DNA of 64,000 bases, from NCBI RefSeq assembly GCF_018812025.1, contig NC_063054.1, positions 35,147,396 to 35,211,395 of the forward strand, given 5' to 3'. The position numbers and the translations under genes are program-made. Under the pieces are notes generated by a model, which did no database searches, was not told the origin of the DNA, and worked only from the letters and a program-made list of their open reading frames with translations. The stretch's first letter is position 1, and every line of letters begins with the position of its first letter. Below, in pieces: positions 12,703-25,128 of the stretch. Source of the stretch: Megalobrama amblycephala (taxonomy: Eukaryota; Chordata; Actinopteri; Cypriniformes; Xenocyprididae).

Positions 12703-12882
12703 AATAGGAGAATGTTGGACATGGAGCTGCCAGGCAGGAGCCAAAGATGAGGTATATGGATGTAATAAATGAGGTTATGAAGCTAGTGGATGCAAGTGTT
12801 GAGGATGCAGAAGATAGGGATAGGTGGAGAGAGATGATTTACTGTGGCGACCCCTGAAGGGAGAAGCCGAAAGAAGAAGATT
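12703..12882 (+). pseudogene. 3' fragment of a non-LTR retrotransposon
   Basis: Read on the plus strand, the frame gives a decayed version of the end of an RT-encoding ORF, including DVINEVMKLV, EDAEDRDRWREM and a CGDP ending, followed by GAAGGGAGAAGCCGAAAGAA. This matches from memory the common C-terminal and tail sequence of fish LINE copies. Only the last 180 bases remain. Confidence 0.55.
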
Positions 12883-14510
12883 TAACATTTAATAATAAAA
12901 TCTATATAGAAATATAAATAAAAATAACAAATGTACTCAAACAGAATGAATTTAAAAATGTAAAAAAAAAAATGAAAATAAAAATAAAAGTGAATTCAAA
13001 ATATTAATAAATGCTATAAATTATAACAGTATAAAAATAATACTAATTTTCTAAAGAAACATTTATCAGTGTAGAATACTACAGTTATTTTCTGCGGTCA
13101 TTTATAAAAATTGATGTTTGAATGCTTCTAGTCATTAGTGCACCTTCAAGATGATTTAATTAGTGAATTAGTCTGCTAATGCTGGACTCTTTACTACACT
13201 AGTATATCCATGTCACTTCATATCTGAAAAATTTTGGCATTACCATTTTTATGTACAATTAAAAATGTTGTAGCAACTTTAGGATCATATTCCTTGCCAC
13301 TTTTGTACAACTGAAAACATCAAAGATTTTAAGATGGTAAAATGTGTTAAACGCAGATAACAGTACCACAACTACAGCTACTCTTATTGTATTTGCCAAA
13401 GTATTAAAAAAAAAAAAAAAGCTTCTGTATGCATACATATAGATATGTGTGTGTATAGAAAACACTACTTTGGAAATCCCAGAGATGATGTCAACAACAG
13501 CAGCTCCGGATCAATGGAAATGTTTCCATCCTCAGCCGGAGCCCGAAGGGAAGATGGTGACAGGTGATGTCAGCAAACTGCAGCCTGGCATCCAATAGGG
13601 TCCCATGGGATCTCCTGTGTTGAGCCACCTGCATCCTATAAACCTGTATGAGTTCATTGATAGAACAGATGTCAAACCACCTTAGTACCACAAATTCAAC
13701 TGGACTCTAAAAATAGAAAAGAAAGCAGCACACATTCCTGAGGTGTAAGATAAGCAGTTTTGTTTTCAGATGTGTCATACTGTAGGTGTCATTCCACGGA
13801 TTATGTCTCCTCTGTTAACTGAGATTGAAAATATTTTGTTGGGGTTGGACATTCTTTTGCATCTAATACTTAAAATCTTGTTTATTGAGGTCAATTTAAA
13901 CTTTATTTCCCTTTTTAAAAAAAGAGCTGTACCTTTCAGGACAGTCACAGTGTCCAAAAAAAAAAAAATGTTATGGCGTGCTCTACTGGTGAAATCCTGA
14001 CATTGCGTCGAAATATCAGCATTATATTCTCTTTCTGAGGAGAAACTTGTAACTTTATGGGCTTAGGACAGCTTGAAATGTCAAATTTAACTTTAAAACA
14101 CCTTTCTAAATTCATAAAGAAATTCAATGAAAACTGAAGAAATTCTCCAAAAGAATGTTTCAAAATAATGGCTTTTGAGATTATCTTTTCAAGGCAACAG
14201 TTTCATAGAATGTCACCTGACATTCTAATCATTATTAGTGAAAATCAACACTACAAATGAAGAAAGGAAATGTCCTCTACAATATGATTGATATTGGCAT
14301 TTTTTGGCAAGTAAACAGCCTTTTAGTTGTAAATCCATATAATAAATATTTACTATATTTTATAAAGTAAACATGAGAATAACTTATATTTTTTTTTAGG
14401 GATATTATATGATTTACCCCCTACAATAAAAAAAAACTGCAGATCTTTGATAATAAAACATAATAAAGCATTTAAATAACATCTTACTGTTGGGAGATGC
14501 AGAGTGAAAA
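12883..14510. other. AT-rich gap, no gene seen
   Basis: It contains A/T homopolymers near 12965, 13408 and 13957 and no splice-bounded conserved frame. The short open frames found here lack recognisable similarity. Confidence 0.5.
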
Positions 14511-14516
14511 CTGATA

Positions 14517-15733
14517 TAAACACCAATCAGGCATTACATTATGACCACCTTCCTAATATTGTGTTGGTCCCCCTTTTGCTGCCAAAACAGCCCTGACCTG
14601 TTGAGGACTCCACTAGATCCCTGAAGGTGTGCTGTGGTATCTGGCACCAAGATGTTAGCAGCAGATCCTTTAAGTCCTGTAAGTTGCGAGGTGGAGCCTC
14701 TATGGATCAGACTTATTTGTTCAGCACATCCCACAGATGCTCGATTGGATTAAGATCTGGGGAATTTGGAGGCCAAGTCAACACCTCAAACTCGTTGTTG
14801 TGCTCCTCAAACCATTCCTGAACTATTTTTGCTTTGTGTCTGGGCGCATTATCCTGCTGAAAGAGGCCACCAGGAGGCCACCAGGGAATACCGTTTCCAT
14901 GAAAGAGTGTACATGGTCTGCAACAATGCTTAGGTAGGTGGTACGTGTCAAAGTAACATCCACATGGATGGCAGGACCCAAGGTTTCCCAGCAGAACATT
15001 GCCCAAAGCATCACACTGTCTCCGCCGGCTTGTCTTCTTCCCATAGTGCATCCTGGTGTCATGTGTTCCCCAGGTAAGTAACGCACACGCACCCGACCAT
15101 CCATGTGATGTAAAAGAAAACATGATTCATCAGACCAGGCCACCTTCTTCCATTGCTCCGTGGTCCAGTTCTGATGCTCACGTGTCCACTGTTGGCTCTT
15201 TCTGCGGTGGACAGGGGTCAGCATGGGCACCCTGACTGGTCTGCAGCTATGCAGCTCCATACGCAACAAACTGTGTGTATTCTGACACCTTTCTATGAGA
15301 ACCAGCATTAACTTCTTGAGCAATTTGAGCTACAGTAGCTCGTCTGTTGGATCGGACCACACGGTCCAGCCTTCACTTCCCATATGCATCAATGACTCTT
15401 GGCCGCCCATGACCCTGTCGCCGGTTCACCACTGTTCCTTCCTGGACCACTCTTGATAGATACTGACCACTGCAGACCGGGAACACCCCACAAGAGCTGC
15501 AGTTTTGGAGATGCTCTGATCCAGTCGTCCAGCCATCACAGTTTAGCCCTTGTCAAACTCGCTCTAATCCTTACACTTGCCCATTTTCCTGCTTCTAACA
15601 CATCAACTTTGAGGACAAAATGTTCACTTGCTGCCAAATATATCCCACCCACTAACAGGTGCCGTGATGAAGAGATAATCAGGGTGATTCATTCACCTGT
15701 CAGTGCTCATAATGTTATACCTGATTAGTGTAT
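14517..15733 (-). mobile_element. Decayed Tc1-like DNA transposon
   Basis: The ends are inverted repeats (ACACCAATCAGGCATTAC at the left; GTTATACCTGATTAGTGT at the right) next to TA, the Tc1/mariner target. The minus strand encodes a transposase in pieces. An N-terminal helix-turn-helix part (about 15540-15400) is followed by a catalytic region with WSDES (first DDE aspartate), a segment with FQQDNAPRH, and the C-terminal WPPNSPDLNPIEHLWD. The last two are in a different frame from the first, and stops interrupt the N-terminal part, so the copy cannot make transposase. Confidence 0.9.
14713..15560 (-). pseudogene. Broken Tc1 transposase
   Basis: The C-terminal half is open at 15123-14713 and the central part at 15323-14823, in different frames; they overlap, which marks a frameshift around 14850-15120. 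The catalytic signatures are recognisable, but the reading frame is not continuous. Confidence 0.85.
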
Positions 15734-15939
15734 ATAAATGCATTTTATGTAAGTAGTCTGTTAAAGAGTCATAAAGATCTCATTTGCATTACAAGCTGTC
15801 AGAATTTCATCTTTTTGGACATACAAATATCAGCAACTACACCAAATTGCATATATTGGCTCTGTTTGTGCCTCTGAATAAAACTGAGTGTTTCCTGCTC
15901 GAGTATGAGCTCCACATTCTCACTATATCATACTTGTAA

Positions 15940-16310
15940 CGATTAGTCCACTGAGGCGAGTTGGAGAACCCAAGTGCAGTTTTATTAAACAAGATGCGTG
16001 AACAATCTATAAATCAAACACAAAATAAACAAAAGACAAAGCTAAACCCGACATGACTTGCCGTATGAACTTGACCTGAACAAACAAACTCACCACAATG
16101 AGTTACGGAAACAAAGCTCAACAAAAGAACCATAAAAAAGAGGGCTATAAATAGACAAGAGTAATGAGCAGACAAGGTACACCTGTCCAAAATCAAGACA
16201 ATGAACCAGTCAGAGAACATGACACAAGACATGGCAAGAACAAAATAACAGACATGAAACCCAAGCAAAAACAGATGTGACAATATTATGTGAGCCATAA
16301 ACACCTGATC
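15940..16310. repeat. Possible unclassified repeat
   Basis: The bases around 15950 (GTCCACTGAGGCGAGTTGG) resemble a high-copy fish repeat from memory. The long minus-strand open frame here is hydrophobic and shows no family motif. Ends and class are not determined. Confidence 0.3.
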
Positions 16311-17323
16311 AATCAAATCTGATACTCAACATTTTAAAGATTTGGTCTAAAGGTTGGATAAACTGTATTAAAAAAATTAAAACTACTATTTCTTTTGATA
16401 GGGTTTACAGGGTTAAGTCATTATACACTAATAGATCACATTGCATTAAGAATGTTGAAATAAAATTTGCCATTTACCTTTTCAGAATGTGTACCGAATC
16501 TTGACAAAATGAGGGATTTTAAATGATCCAGATCAGGTGATTGACAATATGCATAAATACTATAGTGGCAGGAGTTTATAAACATGATTAAACTGCTCTT
16601 ACACCAAAGTACTTCTCAAGGAATATTTATTTGAAAAAAAGGTTGAAATATTTCAAGTCAAGTCAAGTCAAGTCAAGTCAAATTTATTTATATAGCGCTT
16701 TTACAATTGGTAATTGTTTCAAAGCAGCTTTACATATTAGACGCACAGAAAAAAAGGGAAGTGGTTAAAAATAAGCTGTACAAACAAGCGTGGTAATATG
16801 TAACATATACAAGATGGTGCTACATTAAGCCAATGTCGGCTGACTCCCAGGGGTGGAAAAAACCCCCTAGGAGAAAACCCAGCGTGGGAAAAAAGTCCTA
16901 GGAGGGAAAAAACCCCTTGGAAGATATATATAATATATGTAAATGGATATGGAGATCAAAATCTGAATTATACATTTTTATTATAGAGATTAAAAATAGA
17001 TTATATATATATATTTGTAAGCGGATACGGGGATTTAAAAATCTATGCAGCCAGAACTGGATCTGTAGGCCCATTGTCTCCTGGGCTGCGTTGTAGTCAG
17101 GTCCAGACACAGGTTCTCCATCTGATCTGGATACGGCCTGGATCCAGCACCCGGAAAACCTCGGGATAAGCAGAGAGACAGATATTAGCGTAGATGCCAT
17201 TCTTATTCTGATGTACAGGTATATCTAGTGTTATAGGAAATGTTCTCGGTTCCGGCCGACCTAATTATTGCAGCGTAACAATCCTTTAACGGATTTGAAA
17301 AATGTTAATGTATTGATAATGTG

Positions 17324-20263
17324 TTATGTGTATGCAAGAGCAAAGAGATGTGTTTTTAGTCTAGATTTAAACTGACAGAGTGTGTCTGCTTCCCGAACAA
17401 TGCTAGGAAGATTGTTCCAGAGTTTAGGTGCTAAATAGGAAAAGGATCTGCCGCCTTCAGTTGATTTTGATATTCTGGGTATTATCAACTGGCCTGAATT
17501 CTGAGATCGCAATAAACGTGAAGGACTATAATGCATTAAGAGCTCACTTAGGTACTGGGGAGCTAAACCATTTAGAGCTTTATAAGTAAGTAGCAAGATT
17601 TTAAAATCTATACGATGTTTAATAGGGAGCCAATGTAATGTTGACAGAACTGGGCTAATATGGTCATACTTTCTGGTTCTAGTAAGAACTCTAGCTGCCG
17701 CATTTTGGACCAACTGTAGTCTGTTTAAAAGCCGAGCAGAACAACCACCCAGTAGAGCGTTACAGTAATCTAGTCTTGAGGTCATGAATGCATGAATCAA
17801 CTGTTCCGCATTTGTCATTGAGAGCATATGTCGTAATTTAGATATATTTTTTAGATGGAAGAAGGCGGTTTTACAGATACTAGAAACATGACTTTCAAAT
17901 GAAAGATTGGTATCGAAGAGCACACCCAAGTTCCTAACTGAGGACGAAGATTTAATGGAGCACCCGTCAAGTGTTAGAGAGTATTCAAGGTTTTTTCGTG
18001 AGGAAGTTTTTGGTCCAAAGATTAGGATATCAGTTTTTTCTGAATTTAATAATAAGAAATTTCTTGTCATCCAGTTTTTAATGTCAGCTATGCATTCTGT
18101 TAGTTTTGTGAATTTGTAGGTTTCGTCAGGGCGCGAGGAAATATAGAGCTGAGTATCGTCAGCGTAGCAGTGAAAACTAACACCATGCTTCCTAATTATC
18201 TCTCCTAAGGGCAGCATGTACAGAGTGAAAAGCAACGGTCCTAGTACTGAGCCTTGTGGTACTCCATACTGAACCTGTGATCGATACGACATCTCTTCAT
18301 TAATTATTACAGACTGATAACGGTCAGATAAGTACGATTTGAACCATGCCAAAGCAATTCCACTAATGCCAATATAGTTTTCAAGTCTTTTTAAAAGAAT
18401 GTTGTGATCGATAGTGTCAAAAGCAGCACTGAGATCTAATAACACTAATAGAGAAATACAGCCACGATCGGATGATAAGAGTAGATCGTTTGTAACTCTA
18501 ACAAGAGCAGTCTCAGTACTATGGTACGGTCTAAATCCTGACTGGAAATCCTCACAGATTCCATTTCTTTCTAAAAAGGAACACAGTTGTGATGAAACTG
18601 CCTTTTCTAGTATCTTTGACAGAAAAGGTAGATTCGAGATTGGCCTGTAATTTACTAAATCTCTCGGATCTAGTTGAGGTTTTTTAATAAGAGGTTTAAT
18701 AATAGCCTGCTTAAAGGTTTTTGGCACGTATCCTAGTGTTAACGATGAATTAATTATATCAAGAAGTGGACCTACGACCTCTGGAAGCATTTCTTTCAGT
18801 AGTTTAGTCGGCATTGGGTCTAACATACATGTCGTTGATTTTGATGATTTGATAAGTTTAGATAATTCTTCCTCTCCTATAGCGGCGAATGATTCTAGTT
18901 TTACCTCAGGGACACTACAGTGCACTGTCTGAAGCGAAACTGTAGACGGTTGCATGTTTTTAATTTTCTCTCTAATATTATCAATCTTGCAAGTAAAGAA
19001 GTTCATAAAGTCATTACTGCTGTGCTCTATGGAAACGTCAGCAGTTGAATCTCTGTTTCTAGTTAATTTAGCCACTGTGTCAAATAAATACCTAGGATTA
19101 TGTTTGTTTTCTATTAAGAGATTTGAAAAATAAGTAGATCTAGCATTTCTTATAGCCGTTCTGTACTCAATCATTTTTTCTTTCCATGAAAGGCGAAAAA
19201 CTTCTAGTTTTGTTTTCTTCCAACTACGTTCAGCTTTTCTAACAGCTCGTTTTAGAGCCCGAGTGTGCTCATCATACCACGGCGTTGGATTAGTTTCCTT
19301 AATCTTCTTTAGACGTAAAGGAGCGACTGCATCTAATGTGCTGGAAAAGAGAGAGCCAATAGTTTCTGTTGCAGCATCGAGTTCTTCTAAGTTGTCAGGT
19401 ATACTAAGGCGATGAAACTGCTCGGGGAGATTATTTATAAAGCAATCTTTAGTGGTAGACATGATGGTTCTACAATATTTATGGCTGGGTGGTGGTTTTG
19501 TAGCCTTGGCTAATTGTATTATACACGAGACTAAATAATGATCTGATATATCATCGCTCTGCGGTAGGATTTCAACAGCATCAATATCAATTCCATGCGA
19601 CAGTATTAGATCTAAGGTATGATTACGACAATGAGTGGGTCCTGACACGTGTTGTCTAACTCCAATAGAGTTTAAAATGTCTGCAAATGCCAATCCAAAT
19701 GCGTCTTTATTATTATCTACATGGATATTAAAATCACCAACAACAAGGACTTTATCCGCAGCCAGTACTAACTCTGATAGAAAATCAGCAAATTCTTTGA
19801 TAAAGTCAGTATGGTGCCCTGGTGGCCTGTATACAGTAGCCAGCACAAATGTCAACTTACATAATGTTACATAAAGCACCATCACTTCAAAGGAATTATA
19901 TTTGAAATTCTTTTGAATGATTCTGAATATATTACTATAAATTACAGCAACACCTCCCCCTTTGCCTTTCTGTCGAGGATTGTGTCGATAATCATAACCT
20001 TGAGGACTAGATTCATTTAAAGTAATGTAATCGTCTGGTTTTAGCCAGGTTTCTGTCAAACACAGCAAGTCTAGTTTATTGTCTGTGATAATTTCATTTA
20101 CAATAAGTGCTTTTGAAGAAATAGATCTAATATTCAGTAACCCAAGCTTTATCATTTGTTTATCTGATTTATCTGTGATTTTCATTTTTTGAACATCAAT
20201 TAAATTTTTACCCTTAAAAGGTTTCGGAAGTTTTTTGTATTTACTAGTTCGAGGTACAGACAC
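17324..20263 (-). CDS. L2 LINE ORF2: endonuclease-reverse transcriptase
   Basis: 979 codons are open with no stop or frameshift. An apurinic-type endonuclease occupies about residues 40-250: LNIRS 44-48, TETW 70-73, GGGVAV 102-107, YRPP 145-148, GDFN 176-179 and SDH 240-242. The reverse transcriptase spans about 480-760: YRPISNLP 539-546, AFDTIDH 614-620, [10 protein letters not shown] 667-676 and the catalytic YADD 700-703. The protein nicks DNA and copies its own RNA at the nick. The first in-frame codon counted here is GTG; the ATG at residue 27 is a realistic start. All motifs needed for activity are intact. Confidence 0.95.
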   Translation of the reverse strand: MSVPRTSKYKKLPKPFKGKNLIDVQKMKITDKSDKQMIKLGLLNIRSISSKALIVNEIITDNKLDLLCLTETWLKPDDYITLNESSPQGYDYRHNPRQKGKGGGVAVIYSNIFRIIQKNFKYNSFEVMVLYVTLCKLTFVLATVYRPPGHHTDFIKEFADFLSELVLAADKVLVVGDFNIHVDNNKDAFGLAFADILNSIGVRQHVSGPTHCRNHTLDLILSHGIDIDAVEILPQSDDISDHYLVSCIIQLAKATKPPPSHKYCRTIMSTTKDCFINNLPEQFHRLSIPDNLEELDAATETIGSLFSSTLDAVAPLRLKKIKETNPTPWYDEHTRALKRAVRKAERSWKKTKLEVFRLSWKEKMIEYRTAIRNARSTYFSNLLIENKHNPRYLFDTVAKLTRNRDSTADVSIEHSSNDFMNFFTCKIDNIREKIKNMQPSTVSLQTVHCSVPEVKLESFAAIGEEELSKLIKSSKSTTCMLDPMPTKLLKEMLPEVVGPLLDIINSSLTLGYVPKTFKQAIIKPLIKKPQLDPRDLVNYRPISNLPFLSKILEKAVSSQLCSFLERNGICEDFQSGFRPYHSTETALVRVTNDLLLSSDRGCISLLVLLDLSAAFDTIDHNILLKRLENYIGISGIALAWFKSYLSDRYQSVIINEEMSYRSQVQYGVPQGSVLGPLLFTLYMLPLGEIIRKHGVSFHCYADDTQLYISSRPDETYKFTKLTECIADIKNWMTRNFLLLNSEKTDILIFGPKTSSRKNLEYSLTLDGCSIKSSSSVRNLGVLFDTNLSFESHVSSICKTAFFHLKNISKLRHMLSMTNAEQLIHAFMTSRLDYCNALLGGCSARLLNRLQLVQNAAARVLTRTRKYDHISPVLSTLHWLPIKHRIDFKILLLTYKALNGLAPQYLSELLMHYSPSRLLRSQNSGQLIIPRISKSTEGGRSFSYLAPKLWNNLPSIVREADTLCQFKSRLKTHLFALAYT

Positions 20264-20395
20264 AGTCTCTATGTGATAATATCTAGGTGAAAGAGTTTCT
20301 ATGTGCTGTGAATTATCTGAGTTCTGTGACGTGAGGCGGCTAGCAGACGGTCGGTTTAGCCAGTTTGTCTGCGTCCTGATCTGGGCCCTGGTTTG

Positions 20396-20560
20396 TCATG
20401 GTTTAGCTCTAAGACTATTTGCCAAATTTCTAGATAGAAGAGCAGCACCATCCCGGGAGGGATGAATACCATCTCTTTTCAACAGATCAGGTCTGCCCCA
20501 AAAGCTTTTCCAATTGTCTATGAAACCTATATTATAACAAGTCATTATTGCCCTGCTCCA
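20396..20560 (-). pseudogene. L2 LINE ORF1 C-terminal remnant (SGNH esterase-like)
   Basis: About 54 codons end at TGA 20398-20396. They contain GFIDNW, LLKRDGIHPS and GAALLSRNL. The DxxH pair in DGIHPS fits the last catalytic block of SGNH/GDSL hydrolases, which is known for ORF1 of some L2/CR1 LINEs. The N-terminal part is missing. The stop lies about 130 bases before the ORF2 open frame. Confidence 0.75.
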
Positions 20561-20564
20561 GTGT

Positions 20565-21540
20565 CATATTATCATGATGCTTATCAATATTCCTGCATAT
20601 TATCTGTACAATATGTTTCAGTTCAACAGAAAGCCTTTCCAACTCACAAGGTTGCATTTGTTTGGCTGACGTTCTCTGTGGCCAAACACCTCATTTGTTA
20701 AACAGATGATTTACTATTTACTACACTATGAGCTTGCTATGAACACAGGGCTTCTTTTTACTAAATCCTTGTTGCGCATCAGGATATGTTTGTATTTCTA
20801 AGACTTGAGATTGTATCTCTGTTTTTTCGCAGCAATCAGTTGTACTGATCTTTTGTGGTAACAATGGCAGTGATAGTAAACCATCAGTGATGTCAGTAAT
20901 ACTTTACATTTTATGCAACATGAGAGAAAATGTCAGTTAGTCACTGTAACTAATGTAACAAAGTTACAAAACTATTTAAGTTTCCATAATTTAAAAAATC
21001 CTATTGATACAATTTAATTTTTTTTTTAAATGCTCAATAAAAGAAAAATAATATAATTAATGCAAACGGCAAACCAAATACATTTATTTGTAACTTTTTT
21101 CAGGGAGTTTCTTGAAAGTCAGTTTCTTTATAGACACAAACTTTAAATATGCTGACAACAAAAAAAAGTTGAAAATATTTTTATAAAATTTCACGTTTAC
21201 TGCAGCAGACCAGAAAAATGTAAACAAAACTGTCAAAAAATGTACCAAGATGTCAAACCACTGTTGTTTTAATTACTCATTCATATAACACTACAACATT
21301 TAAAATCCATGATTTGTCTGTTTAACATTTTTTTGTATTTATATTTTACAGTATCACCTTATTTGATTCTTTATGTTTATTGATGCTTATGTTCGTATAA
21401 TGATGCCTGTTCTCTTGTACAAGCATCTCATTGTGTGTCATTGTCCAGTTGTATATTAACTTCAAGTTTACGATCTACTTTACAACATGGAAAACATGCC
21501 GAAACTCTTTTCTTACTGATGTCTCAATATAATCATGTAA
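20565..21540. other. Gap between LINE and GPCR gene
   Basis: AT-rich, with no exon-like structure seen. It separates the truncated L2 end from the GPCR 5' region. Confidence 0.5.
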
Positions 21541-21544
21541 TTGT

Positions 21545-21665
21545 AAAGAGTGTGGCTGGTCAGGTGTGTCTCATCCCCCTGTTCTCCGTTAGCTGGTTTG
21601 CATGAAGAGATGTGGTTAACAAAAACAGAAAACCACAGCGGGAGGGAGGAAATGCTACATGCAAA
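21545..21665 (+). promoter_or_regulatory. Proximal GPCR upstream region with RUNX-like sites
   Basis: GATGTGGTTAAC near 21608-21620 and AAACCACAG near 21630 are RUNX-like motifs in opposite orientations, followed by purine-rich GGGAGGGAGGAAATG that could bind ETS factors. No TATA box is evident. Such sites would fit blood-cell expression, as for mammalian ADGRG3/ADGRG5, but this is inference. Confidence 0.35.
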
Positions 21666-21732
21666 ATGAAGTTCCACCTATATCTGATGAAATTATACAA
21701 GTATTTGGAAAGACTCAACGTCTCTTCACCAG
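21666..21732 (+). other. Upstream GPCR exon in frame with the signal peptide
   Basis: The ATG at 21666 reads 22 codons to a consensus donor (CCAG|GTAAGA) in phase 1 and joins exon 23305 in frame, adding 36 residues ahead of the ATG at 23346. The extension would put a charged segment before the signal peptide, so the later ATG is preferred. The exon is probably 5' UTR. Confidence 0.5.
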
Positions 21733-24700
21733 GTAAGAAGTTTGCTTTATCTTAGTAGAGTGTTACGAATTCAAGTAAACCTTTTCGTTTTGAAAATAAC
21801 TGCGATTCAGTAAAATGAATTTTACACTTTTGTATACTCTTGAAATTTTGTATTGTGACAGTGGCAATGCTAGTATGATAAAAAAAAAAAAACTTAAAAT
21901 CAGTTTGGATAAAGTATTGGTAAATGTAAATGTACCACAAGTTAATGTGTCTTATTGCATATCACTGTGTCAGAGAATGTGATTTTGCATTCTTCTTTTT
22001 TCATGTATAAAAGCAATTATTCCTGATTTTTTAATCTGAAGGCCAAGCGGTTTTTCTAGAGTGATGATATTTAGTCCAACCGCACTGGAATATTACACTG
22101 TGGCTTATCACTTGCACCAAAAAAGAGAAAAGACTAAAAGTTAAATTAAAATGTAGAATTCATTGTGGGATATGGTTCAATCACATTCTGAAAAATAAAT
22201 GGTCACACTTTACTATAAGGTTAACATTAGTTAATGAACTGCACTTATACAGCATTTATCAAGCTTTGTTAATGTTAATTTATACATTTACTAATACATT
22301 ATTAAAATCAATAGTTGTATTTGTTAACATTAGTTAATGCACTTTGAATTAACATGAACAAACACTGAAAAGCTGTTTTTTTTATTAACTAATGTTAGAA
22401 AAGATTAACAAATACAGTAACAAATGTATTGCTCATGGTTAGTTCATGTTGTCTAATGTTACCAAATGAACCTTATTGTAAGTGTTACCTAATAAATAAA
22501 ATAATAATAAAAGTTTTCTCTATTTTTGTTAATGTTTTTAGACAAAATGTCTATATATACTTTACTGTATTATAATAAAAGTATTATAATAAAAATATTA
22601 AAGTATTATAACAAAGGTTATTTCCTATTTGTGCTAAAAACCAGTGTTTATGATTACGACAATAAATTGAAATAATAAGATAACAAACAATGCAGTATCA
22701 AGCAGCATAAAGGACTGTTTTTGCACAGCTAAAATAACTAACGTAGCTATGTTACGAGGTGGTGATTTCATGTAAATTTGTGTAATGTGAATCGTACAAA
22801 ACGTATGATTATTACAAAAAAATGATGAAAGCATGAAGGTTACTCCTAACCCCACCCCTAAAAAACCTGTCACTGGGGCGAGAGCAGATTGTTTGAAAAC
22901 GTACGAATGAGCCACTGATTCGCTAAAACATAAAATTGTGTTTTTGTTGCAGTGTTTGTGTTGCAATGACACCGGAAGCCTCGCACATTTAAGTTACAAA
23001 TTTAATGTTATGTTAAAAATAAGGTGGATATATTATAATGTAGTCTTTCTGTCAGAATGAATATCTAGAAGTTTGTGAATGAATTTCATCTAACCTGATA
23101 AACAGTTGTGAGATATAATTCTATTAGCTTCCATTACTTAAAAATGACAGGAAAACATTGTGCTCTGCGGCGCAAATGCTTCATTCAAAAATTTGTATTG
23201 CTTACAGGGATTTTCTAAAATGTTATTGACAGTTGTTTTCATTTGCATTCGAGTTTAAAAGCAAAACGCTGTGTATTTCATGTTTTACACTTTTCTTCTT
23301 GCAGCTCTTCAGATGTTTTTGAGGAAACTGGAGATCCTGTCAAGGATGAAGTGGAACAGCTGTGGTCTCCTGCTCATTTTATCTAATCTCTTCTGCATAT
23401 CTGCAGTAGATTTGACTAGACCCTGTGAGCATAACCCTAGAAATGTTTCTGGTTGTCCTCTTACTAACATTAAGTCCAGTGGTTCAGGCAATGGAATTAA
23501 TGTGGAGAATGACATCTTCATTCTCGGTGCAGATGGTTTCATGGGATATTGGAAAACAGGTGATTCATATCAGACATGTTCATGAAAGGGATTGACAGTT
23601 AAATGTGTCAATTAAAATACTGATTGTAGTGGGTAAATTTTGCTATTATGTGACATAAATGTTACTTTTTGGTGACCACATTATTGTTGTTTATCATTTT
23701 TCCATTAAACAGGTTATTGCAATAAAGGTCTCTGGAGCACATCGAGCCAAATTAATTCTACATCGTTAGGTGCATCGTTAGGTGCATTGCCAGGTGCATT
23801 GTCAGGTGAGGAGGAACCAAATGTGGCTTAAACACCATATTAAAGAGAGAAACTTTTTATAAATGTTCCTCAAAAAATGTTTTTTGTTTTGCCTGTCTTC
23901 ATCTCCAATACTAAGAAAAAGAAAACCAAAATCTTCTGTGCTGTTAAAAGTGTATAATTGTTCTAAAATCTCATTGTCATTAACTAAGCATGCTTTAAAG
24001 TTTGCAGTGGTCAATACCAGACAGGAATAATCTTAATGAAGTTGCAAAATAGACAAATATTTTCTTCCTTATTGTGACGTACAGTAGTAGCCAAAAGTGT
24101 CCAGCCTAGGAAAATTGACATCTTCACCCTTTATACAAATATTATGAAAAGTTGGTTAAAGATTTTGTAAGCATATCGCGTAGTTGTGCTTGGAGTCAAT
24201 TGTTTTATTTGTAATAATGCAGTGAAACATGCCAAATTGTTTGGACATGGTATTTTGGCCAGGCTGCAATACAAAGAAATTATGAACACTTGAAAAAACA
24301 AAACCAATGAAATAGTAATAATTACATTATGTTGTAATCAGTGTATGCTTTTTCCTGTGTGCAATTTGCTTTTTGCATTTTTTTTTTTTTTTGCCAAACA
24401 ATTTGTCAGATAAATACCTTAACCAAAAAGGTTTATCATATTTGTTCTTTCCTGATGTTTAAAATATTTAAATAAGTAAATTAAATACTTTCTTCATATT
24501 TTGATGGTTTAATCGAATTTGTATAGGGTCATTAAAAACAAATATCTCCTCCAGACATCAGTTTTGGCCACTACTCTAGATTTGAGTGTAATGGATAATT
24601 AAAAAAGAAAAAAAGGTTCAATTGGTTTCTCTACAGAATCGGTTCTAGACTCAATTTTAAAGAACCCTCTATGCCAAAAGATTTGTATACAGCAGAAATG

Positions 24701-25068
24701 TCTTAAATGATTGCATAATATTTGTTGTAATTGGATAATGGATGTTTAGCAGGGTTTTTTTCTAATTTCATACTATATGCACTTTTTTAATGGTTAAGTA
24801 CTTATTCAACAGAAGTACCAAATAATATGCTATTTCAGACGCAGCCGAAATCTGTATATATAGGCTGTACTTGAAAGGGACCTTGGAGAAGTCACAAACT
24901 TACAGGGACCTTACACAAGATAGAGTTATGATAATTTGATTAAAATTTACGAGGTCAAAAAATAAATGAATAAATTAATGGGTGAACTTTCACAATAAGA
25001 TCAGGAACATGCATTTAGAAAATAGATACAGTGAATTTTAATTTGTTGGCCAGTTTAAAATTATCTTT

Positions 25069-25128
<60 letters not shown>

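Larger units (their letters stand above)
16650..20560 (-). mobile_element. L2-clade LINE, 5'-truncated
   Basis: The element runs on the minus strand. Its 3' end at about 16655 is a short tandem run of TTGAC units, typical of L2-type LINEs that end in a simple repeat rather than poly(A). The 3' UTR is 16656-17323, ORF2 is 17324-20263, and the last part of ORF1 lies at 20396-20560. Sequence upstream of ORF1 codon AIMTCYN is missing, so the copy is truncated at its 5' end. Its layout matches zebrafish ZfL2-2-type LINEs, whose ORF1 carries an esterase-like domain. Confidence 0.9.

Noticed and set aside
16014..16316. 100-codon minus-strand hydrophobic frame
   Set aside because: Low-complexity hydrophobic composition in repeat-like DNA with no motif. 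Not a credible membrane protein gene.
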